6,694 nt of DNA from Bacteroidota bacterium (GTDB lineage: Bacteria; Bacteroidota; Ignavibacteria; UBA10030; UBA8401). Shown one piece after another: positions 1 through 5,328 of this stretch; positions within the stretch are counted from its first letter, which is position 1, and each line of letters opens with the position of its first letter. Where the stretch lies: contig JAVBYA010000410.1 of NCBI GenBank assembly GCA_030824295.1, positions 1 to 6,694 of the forward strand. The letters run 5' to 3'. Made by a program: the position numbers and the translations under genes. A model generated the notes under the pieces. That model ran no database searches. It was given only the letters and a program-made list of their open reading frames with translations, and had not been told where the DNA came from.

Positions 1-1
1 A

Positions 2-1930
2 TTGACCGGCGGTATCATCATGACGTTCGCCCTTGCGCTGGTGGCGGTCACGCTGGCGGTGGACCTGGACCTGCACAAGACCTCGGAGCGGCTCAAGGAA
101 TCGGCCATTGGTGTCGGCAGTCTGTTCGGTGCGCAGATGGATGCCTGGAAAGAGCAGCAGGAGGAGCGCGCGCAGCGGCGTGAAGAGGAACAGAAACGCA
201 CTGCATCAGAGATCAAAGTGAAGCGTCCCGATACTGATACGGTGGAGCGGGAAGAACGCCCGGCACCGCGGGCAGAGAAGCCCAAACGGGAACTGCCGCG
301 TCCGGTTCCGATCGTGACCAAGCGCGTGGACGAAGAACTTCCGCCGATGAGTATCGACGCATCGGATATCCCGCTGGAGATCAACGAAGGGGTGAAGGAA
401 GCGGAGGCAGACCTGGAAGAACGGGAAGTGGACGATGAAGAGATCGACTATGTCTTCCCGTCCGTGGAACTGCTGGACCCGACGAAATATGAAGAGAAGA
501 TCAGCGACGACGAACTGAAGAGCAATGCAGCGCAGCTGCAGGCGAAGCTGGCGGATTTCGATGTGGAGATCGCCAATGTGAGCGTCACGCCCGGCCCGGT
601 CGTGACGCTGTACGAGCTGGTGCCGGCGACCGGCGTGAAGGTCTCGAAGATCACTTCGCTGTCGAACGACCTTGCGCTGGCGATGCAGGCGCGCGGGATC
701 CGTATTGAAGCGCCGATCCCGGGCAAAGGGACGGTCGGCGTGGAGATCCCGAACCACAAACCGCAGATGGTGACCATCCGCAGCATCCTGAACTCCGAGA
801 AATTCCGCGACAGTACCTCCGCGCTGCCGTTGGCGATGGGGAAGACCATCACCGGCGAGATCTTCATCGATGACCTTGCCAAGATGCCGCACGTGCTCAT
901 CGCCGGGGCGACCGGTATGGGAAAAAGCGTCGGCATCAACACCATCATTGCGAGTCTGCTCTACCGTCTGCATCCGTCGGAACTGAAGTTCATCCTGGTG
1001 GACCCGAAGAAGATCGAGCTGAGTCTCTACGAGAAATTGAAGAACCACTATCTGGCGGTCTCGCCGGACATCGACGAGAAGATCATCACCCAGCCGCAGA
1101 ACGCGGTGATCGCATTGAAGTCGTGCGTGATCGAAATGGAACGGCGATACGATCTGCTGGCCTCTGCCGGCGTCCGTCACGTGACGGATTACAACGCGCG
1201 GTTCAAGGACGGCCGGTTGAAAGGGAAGGATACGGAGACGGTGAAGCACCGGTACCTGCCGTATATCGTCGTGATCGTGGACGAGCTGGCGGACCTGATG
1301 ATGACCACGGCGAAAGAAGTGGAAGAATCCATCGCTCGTATCGCACAGCTTGCACGTGCGGTCGGCATCCATCTGGTGCTCGCAACGCAGCGTCCGTCCG
1401 TGGACGTGATCACCGGCGTTATCAAAGCGAACTTCCCCTCGCGCATCGCGTATGCGGTCTCGTCGAAGATCGATTCCCGTACCATTCTGGACGGCAGCGG
1501 TGCCGAACAATTGATCGGCCGCGGCGATATGCTGTATCTGTCGTCCAGCAGTCCCAAGCCGATCCGTATACAGAACGCGTTCATCTCCACCGAAGAGGTG
1601 GAGGATATCGTTGCTCACATCGGGAAGCAGAAGGGATACAACAAGATGTACGAGCTGCCGTCCGCCCTGGAAAAGAAAAAGGGTGGAGGCGGTGCGAACG
1701 GCGGTGACAGGGATGAACTGTTCGAGGAAGCGGCACGCATCATCGTCCGTCACCAGCAGGGATCGGTCTCGCTGCTCCAGCGCCGGCTCAGCATCGGATA
1801 CTCACGCGCAGCGCGGTTGGTGGACCAATTGGAAGAGGCCGGCATCGTCGGACCGTTCGACGGCAGCAAGGCCCGTGAAGTGATCATCGAGGATGAATCG
1901 CAGCTGGAGATCATCTTCAAGGTCCTTTGA
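2..1930 (+). CDS. ftsK: DNA translocase FtsK/SpoIIIE, 5'-truncated by the window edge
   Basis: This is the ATP-driven double-stranded DNA pump that clears and aligns chromosomes at the division septum. The frame is open at the left edge, so the true start and the first membrane helices lie upstream. Visible residues (642) read in order: the last N-terminal membrane helix (about 3-22), a long charged Glu/Arg/Lys-rich linker (about 40-150), the FtsK alpha domain (about 155-255), the RecA-like motor (about 256-545), a Lys/Gly-rich hinge (558-570) and the DNA-reading winged-helix gamma domain (571-632). Walker A is GATGMGKS at 302-309 and Walker B is IVVIVDE at 422-428. The motor motifs LVDPKKIELSLY and LATQRPSVDVITG are intact. 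The gamma domain keeps LQRRLSIGYSRAARLVDQLE, very like the KOPS-reading helix of known FtsK proteins. lolA follows after 6 bases. Everything needed for a working motor is present; identification is very secure. Confidence 0.97.
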   Translation: MTGGIIMTFALALVAVTLAVDLDLHKTSERLKESAIGVGSLFGAQMDAWKEQQEERAQRREEEQKRTASEIKVKRPDTDTVEREERPAPRAEKPKRELPRPVPIVTKRVDEELPPMSIDASDIPLEINEGVKEAEADLEEREVDDEEIDYVFPSVELLDPTKYEEKISDDELKSNAAQLQAKLADFDVEIANVSVTPGPVVTLYELVPATGVKVSKITSLSNDLALAMQARGIRIEAPIPGKGTVGVEIPNHKPQMVTIRSILNSEKFRDSTSALPLAMGKTITGEIFIDDLAKMPHVLIAGATGMGKSVGINTIIASLLYRLHPSELKFILVDPKKIELSLYEKLKNHYLAVSPDIDEKIITQPQNAVIALKSCVIEMERRYDLLASAGVRHVTDYNARFKDGRLKGKDTETVKHRYLPYIVVIVDELADLMMTTAKEVEESIARIAQLARAVGIHLVLATQRPSVDVITGVIKANFPSRIAYAVSSKIDSRTILDGSGAEQLIGRGDMLYLSSSSPKPIRIQNAFISTEEVEDIVAHIGKQKGYNKMYELPSALEKKKGGGGANGGDRDELFEEAARIIVRHQQGSVSLLQRRLSIGYSRAARLVDQLEEAGIVGPFDGSKAREVIIEDESQLEIIFKVL

Positions 1931-1936
1931 CGCCGC

Positions 1937-2569
1937 ATGCGCATGTTCCTGCTCATATTGACCCTCTCCGGTCTCCTCTCCGGACAACAACCCTCCCCGG
2001 GAGATGTGCTCGCTTCCATCCGTCAGCGGTACCAGGGGATCCGTGATGCGTCCGCGCATTTTTCTCAAACGGTCAAACGGCGGTATGCCCCCGTTTCCAA
2101 ACCGACTGCGGGCACCGTTCAGATCAAAAAAGGGAACAAGTACAGGATCGATACGGAACAGCAGGTGATCGTAACGGACGGGAACACGGTCTGGATGTAC
2201 ACTCCGAAGACCAAACAAGTACTCATCGATAACTATTCTGCAAAGCGCCAGACCTTCTCTCCCGACCAATTCCTCCTCGGACTGCCGAACGATCTCACGG
2301 CGGTCTCTGCCGTCCGGACCGACAGCATCATCGTTCTGACACTGACCCCTGCCGGTTCTGCCGGAGCGTTGAAGTCCATCGCATCGATCGTTGTCCGGAC
2401 CGTCACAGGGCGCTGGACCATCGACGCAATAGAACTGACGGATAAGAACGGGACCGTCACAGCGATCACTCTGAAGGAGATGCGGATGAACGGAGGCATC
2501 GATGACGGGGTTTTCCGGTTCGCGGTGACCGATTCCATGCATGTCGTTGATGTGAATAACCTGCGATGA
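1937..2569 (+). CDS. lolA: Outer-membrane lipoprotein carrier protein LolA
   Basis: LolA is the periplasmic chaperone that takes lipoproteins from the LolCDE transporter in the inner membrane to the outer membrane. The product has 210 residues, the usual LolA size. It begins with a short signal peptide (MRMFLLILTLSGLLSG, 1-16) with no lipobox Cys, fitting a soluble periplasmic protein. Family hallmarks are the early helix with FSQTVK (42-47), the strand pair GTVQIKKGNKYRI (59-71), DGNTVWMYTP (81-90) followed by KQV, and the C-terminal MHVVDVNNL (201-209). The E. coli Arg43-Pro44 position (VKRPN) appears to be Lys65-Gly66 here. The start at 1937 lies 6 bases after the ftsK stop; a second ATG at 1943 is possible and would drop two residues. 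No good Shine-Dalgarno is seen. The ftsK-lolA order also occurs in E. coli, which supports the call. Its stop overlaps the next start by 4 bases. Confidence 0.9.
   Translation: MRMFLLILTLSGLLSGQQPSPGDVLASIRQRYQGIRDASAHFSQTVKRRYAPVSKPTAGTVQIKKGNKYRIDTEQQVIVTDGNTVWMYTPKTKQVLIDNYSAKRQTFSPDQFLLGLPNDLTAVSAVRTDSIIVLTLTPAGSAGALKSIASIVVRTVTGRWTIDAIELTDKNGTVTAITLKEMRMNGGIDDGVFRFAVTDSMHVVDVNNLR
2566..2569 (+). promoter_or_regulatory. ATGA stop/start overlap, lolA to UPF0104-like gene
   Basis: The four bases hold both the start codon of the membrane protein and the TGA of lolA. With no Shine-Dalgarno in the preceding bases (GTGAATAACCTGCG), translation of the second gene probably depends on ribosomes ending the first. 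The overlap is seen directly; coupling is inferred. Confidence 0.7.
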
Positions 2570-3603
2570 AGACCAGCGTCCGAAATATCGTCAGCACACT
2601 CTTCAGCATCCTGCTTGCGGCCGGTTTCCTGTATCTGGCATTCCGCGGCAAGGATGTGAACCAATTGTGGCATTCGCTCATCGATGTCCATTGGAGCTGG
2701 TTCGTTGTTCTGTTCACCGGGAGTGCCGCCAGTCATCTGATCCGCGCCTGGCGCTGGAAGTATCTGCTCTATCCTATCAAGCCGGAGATCACGCTGCGCA
2801 ACACCTTCTCTGTGACGATGATCGGCTACCTGATCAACAATGTGGTGCCGAGGCTCGGCGAGTTCGTCCGGCCGTATGCCATGAAGAAACTCGAGGGGGT
2901 CTCCAAGAGTGCCACGATGGGTACGATCGTTCTGGAACGCATCTTGGACCTGGTGACGTTCGCGTTGGTGACGCTCATCGTTCTGGCAGTGTATGCAGAA
3001 CCGTTCGCGCTCTGGTTCCCGGCCATGGCGGAGTTCGAATGGCTCTTCTTCGTTGCGGCGGGAGTGATGACCATCGTGTTCGCTCTGATCTTCCTGAAAG
3101 CGGAGATGTTGTTCCGGTTCCTCCGGAAATTCCTCGTCCTGTTCCCGGAATCGGTCCGCGCGAAAGCGGAGACGATCTTCGAATCGTTCCTGACGGGATT
3201 CCAGGCTGCGAAGCATCCCGGTAATTTCATCATGATCGCGCTGACGAGCCTGCTCATCTGGATATCCTATATCGTGCTGCTGTACATCCCGTTCTTCATC
3301 TATGGGTTCCCGGTGCTCTATGGTCTCGATTTCGGCTCTGCGGCGGTCGTGCAGGTCGCTTCCGGCATCGCATTCGCACTGCCGACGCCGAGCGGTATCG
3401 GCAGTTATCATGCATTCACGTCGTTCACGCTCACGGAAATGTTCCGTGTGGATCCGGGAACGGCACTGAGTTTCGCCGTCTATACCCATGCGGTCGGTTT
3501 CCTTACAACGACCATCCTTGGTCTCTATTTCTTCTTCGCCGACAATATCCATATTGCGGATGCCATGACGAAGTCCGAACCGGACGACCGGCCAGCCGCA
3601 TGA
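2566..3603 (+). CDS. UPF0104 / lysylphosphatidylglycerol synthase TM-like (flippase-like) membrane protein
   Basis: This is a 345-residue inner-membrane protein of the family named after the membrane half of MprF (lysylphosphatidylglycerol synthase/flippase). It has about eight hydrophobic segments (near 8-25, 43-58, 82-95, 123-145, 158-178, 221-246, 256-275 and 303-325). Family signatures are R60-AWRW, NNVVPRLGEFVRP (91-103), ERILD (124-128) and PTPSGIGSYH (273-282). No soluble aminoacyltransferase domain follows, so it should not make lysyl-lipids itself. Stand-alone members are mostly uncharacterised, and a role in moving a lipid or lipid-linked substrate across the membrane is only an inference from MprF. 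The signature near 276-282 has Ser and His where many relatives have Gly and Glu. The start overlaps the lolA stop (ATGA), suggesting translational coupling. The C-terminal tail (about 331-345) is hydrophilic. Family assignment is secure; substrate is unknown. Confidence 0.9.
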   Translation: MKTSVRNIVSTLFSILLAAGFLYLAFRGKDVNQLWHSLIDVHWSWFVVLFTGSAASHLIRAWRWKYLLYPIKPEITLRNTFSVTMIGYLINNVVPRLGEFVRPYAMKKLEGVSKSATMGTIVLERILDLVTFALVTLIVLAVYAEPFALWFPAMAEFEWLFFVAAGVMTIVFALIFLKAEMLFRFLRKFLVLFPESVRAKAETIFESFLTGFQAAKHPGNFIMIALTSLLIWISYIVLLYIPFFIYGFPVLYGLDFGSAAVVQVASGIAFALPTPSGIGSYHAFTSFTLTEMFRVDPGTALSFAVYTHAVGFLTTTILGLYFFFADNIHIADAMTKSEPDDRPAA

Positions 3604-3644
3604 TCCGAACCCATTCAATCAATCTATCACAATCCGTAAGGTCC
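3604..3644 (+). other. Short AT-richer spacer ahead of the isomerase gene
   Basis: If the isomerase starts at 3645, this is the longest gap in the window. It is visibly less GC-rich than its surroundings and contains repeated AATC words, but I see no convincing -35/-10 pair, no Bacteroidota-type TTTG/TAnnTTTG promoter, and no hairpin. AAGG at 3638-3641 could be a weak ribosome-binding site. If translation starts at 3600 instead, this stretch is coding. Confidence 0.4.
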
Positions 3645-4274
3645 ATGAAACATCTGTTCCTCCTGTGCGCTTTGCTGCTGACGCTGCAGAGCGTCGACGC
3701 TCAAAAGAGATCGACCACAAAACCATCCACGAAACAATCAAAAGGGACAACCGCCGTGAGCCAACAACCCGAGAATCCTCAGAAAGGCTTCGTCGTGATC
3801 GAGACGAGCATGGGGAACATCACCATCCAGCTGAACGATTCCGCTGCACCGAAGCATTCCGCCAACTTTCGTAAGCTGGCGAAGGATGGATACTATGACA
3901 GCACCACCTTCCACCGGGTGATCCCCAATTTCATGATCCAGGGGGGCGATCCGAACTCGCGTGCGGGCGAACGTCATACGCACGGTATGGGCGGACCGGA
4001 GTACCGCATCGATGCAGAGATCGGTCTGACCCATGAACGGGGCGTGATCGCCGCTGCACGGCAGGGTGATCAGATCAATCCGCAGAAGATGTCCAACGGC
4101 AGTCAGTTCTATATCACGGTGGTCCCGACCAACTTCCTCGATGGTCAGTATTCCGTTTTCGGGAAAGTGGTGGAGGGAATGGATGTTGCGGACTCGATCG
4201 TGGCCGTACCGCGTGATCCGCGCGACAATCCCCTCGAAAAGGTCCTCATCAAGAAGATGACGGTCATCGAATAG
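3645..4274 (+). CDS. Exported cyclophilin-type peptidyl-prolyl cis-trans isomerase
   Basis: This enzyme speeds cis/trans isomerisation of X-Pro bonds, assisting folding of exported proteins. With the chosen start it has 209 residues: a signal peptide (MKHLFLLCALLLTLQSVDAQ, 1-20), a Lys/Thr/Ser/Gln-rich linker (21-46) and one cyclophilin domain (48-209). Active-site residues match human cyclophilin A: R91, F96, M97 and Q99 in HRVIPNFMIQGG (for R55, F60, M61, Q63), and Q154 and F156 in NGSQFYI (for Q111, F113). F164 replaces Trp121, a change common in bacterial cyclophilins and linked to weak cyclosporin binding. Y169 sits where cyclophilin A has His126. The frame also has an ATG at 3600 overlapping the previous stop. 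It would add 15 polar residues (MIRTHSINLSQSVRS) ahead of a textbook signal peptide, so 3645 is preferred, although the AAGG at 3638-3641 is only 3 bases upstream. Export to the periplasm is inferred from the leader. Confidence 0.94.
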   Translation: MKHLFLLCALLLTLQSVDAQKRSTTKPSTKQSKGTTAVSQQPENPQKGFVVIETSMGNITIQLNDSAAPKHSANFRKLAKDGYYDSTTFHRVIPNFMIQGGDPNSRAGERHTHGMGGPEYRIDAEIGLTHERGVIAAARQGDQINPQKMSNGSQFYITVVPTNFLDGQYSVFGKVVEGMDVADSIVAVPRDPRDNPLEKVLIKKMTVIE

Positions 4275-4290
4275 TACCGGCTGCGGCATC

Positions 4291-5328
4291 ATGGCGAAGA
4301 AGAAAGAACGTCTCGACAGTGATCCATTCATCGCTTCCTTTAAGAAAGGGGAGTTCGCGCCGTGCTATCTCTTCTCAGGAGAGGAACGGTATCCGGTGGA
4401 TCTCGTTGTTGACGCATTGATCGAACAGGCGGTCGAGCCCTCCATGCGCGAATTCAACCTGGACATGGTACATGGAAGCGAGATCGACGGTAAGAAGATC
4501 GTTTCTCTTGCGTCCGCGTATCCTATGATGGCGGACCGGCGGGTCGTTGTGGTGAAGGATTTCGATAAAGTGAACGGCAAGGATGCGCTGGACGCCTATG
4601 TGGAACAGCCGTCTGCCTCCACGGTACTGGTGCTCATCTCCAATAATCCCGACTATCGGAAGAAACCATTCGCGGCGCTGAAAAAAGCGGGATATGCCCA
4701 TGAGTCCCGTACATGGTATGACAATGAGACCATCGGCTGGCTCGATGCGCGGGTGAAGAAGATGCGCCGTTCCATCGAACCGGCAGCGGTGCGGATGCTC
4801 TTCTCCTATGTAGGGAACAATCTGCGCGAGCTGGTGAACGAGCTGGAGAAGGTCACTGTGGCATACCACGATGTTCCGACGATCACCGCTGCGCATGTGG
4901 AGAAGGTGGTGGGGGTCTCCCGCGAGTACAGTGCATTCCAGCTCTGCGATAAGGTCGGGGAGAAGAATATCGCCAAAGCACTCGAGATCGCCCAGCGGAT
5001 GATCGGCTCCGGTGAAAGTGTTGTGGGACTCATTGCCGCACTGACGAACCATTTCATCCGTCTCTGGAAGCTGAAAGAGGCGGTGGGAAAGGGAGAAAGT
5101 GACCAGAAACTACTCTCCTACGTTTTTTTCAATCAATTCGCGCTCAATGAGAGCAAGGCCCAACTGCCCAATTTCACGCCTGCGGAGATCGAAGGGGTGT
5201 TCGTGCTGCTGGCAGAGGCGGACCTCGCGGCAAAATCATCCGGTGATCCGCGGATGATCATCACCACGCTCATCGCGGAGATCATCTCCGGTGCCGGACG
5301 GCGGGCAGGAACGGCGGCCGTGCGATGA
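4291..5328 (+). CDS. holA: DNA polymerase III subunit delta (clamp loader)
   Basis: Delta is the clamp-opening subunit of the DnaX clamp-loader complex; it pries open the beta sliding clamp for loading on DNA. The 345-residue length is normal. Domain I (about 20-140) has the AAA+-like fold without a working P-loop, as expected for delta: YLFSGEE at 26-32 and PMMADRRVVVVKDF at 78-91. The hydrophobic pair M79-M80 aligns with the position of the E. coli clamp-binding wedge (L73-F74), by my reading. Domain II carries NNLRELVNELEKV (176-188), a strong HolA signature. Domain III (about 210-335) starts with REYSAFQLCD (211-220) and contains the helical collar. The gap from the preceding stop is 16 bases and holds no Shine-Dalgarno. 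The stop overlaps the next start by 4 bases (ATGA). A run of seven T at 5123-5129 lies within the gene, but the frame continues normally through it. The family is divergent at sequence level, but the ordered motifs make the call safe. Confidence 0.92.
   Translation: MAKKKERLDSDPFIASFKKGEFAPCYLFSGEERYPVDLVVDALIEQAVEPSMREFNLDMVHGSEIDGKKIVSLASAYPMMADRRVVVVKDFDKVNGKDALDAYVEQPSASTVLVLISNNPDYRKKPFAALKKAGYAHESRTWYDNETIGWLDARVKKMRRSIEPAAVRMLFSYVGNNLRELVNELEKVTVAYHDVPTITAAHVEKVVGVSREYSAFQLCDKVGEKNIAKALEIAQRMIGSGESVVGLIAALTNHFIRLWKLKEAVGKGESDQKLLSYVFFNQFALNESKAQLPNFTPAEIEGVFVLLAEADLAAKSSGDPRMIITTLIAEIISGAGRRAGTAAVR
5325..5328 (+). promoter_or_regulatory. ATGA stop/start overlap, holA to fused kinase gene
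   Basis: The TGA of holA and the ATG of the fused kinase/DUF92 gene share these bases. The nearest purine-rich stretch, AGGA at about 5308-5311, is about 13 bases from the ATG, too far for an efficient Shine-Dalgarno. Translational re-initiation after holA is therefore likely. This is also the main evidence for choosing this ATG as the start of the fusion gene. Confidence 0.7.

Noticed and set aside
1675..1681. Slippery-type heptamer G AAA AAG in the ftsK hinge; a -1 shift would end at 1707 and give an FtsK without its gamma domain
   Set aside because: Lys-rich hinges produce such runs often. There is no Shine-Dalgarno-like stimulator at the right distance and no clear downstream stem. The full-length frame is well conserved through the gamma domain.
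206..1753. Long antisense open frame (515 codons) opposite ftsK
   Set aside because: It is the mirror of a GC-rich, codon-biased real gene. Its translation is rich in Arg, His, Asp and Gln with no recognisable domain, and FtsK motifs on the other strand are unmistakable.
1991..1998. KOPS-like octamer CCCTCCCC (GGGGAGGG on the - strand), close to ftsK
   Set aside because: Only seven bases are specified, so about one match is expected by chance in a window this size on two strands. It lies within lolA codons and says nothing alone.
2233..3618. Long antisense open frame (461 codons) opposite lolA and the membrane protein gene
   Set aside because: The composition is extremely polar (Arg/Glu/Asp/His), as expected from the reverse complement of a hydrophobic protein gene. 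No domain is seen, and it spans two well-supported genes.
3604..3644. Possible internal promoter before the isomerase gene
   Set aside because: The stretch is AT-richer, but no credible -35/-10 or Bacteroidota-type promoter can be made out, and the neighbours are tightly packed.
5123..5129. Seven-T run in holA, considered as a sequencing indel or transcription slippage site
   Set aside because: The reading frame and HolA-like sequence continue normally on both sides (SYVFFNQF), so there is no sign of a frameshift.
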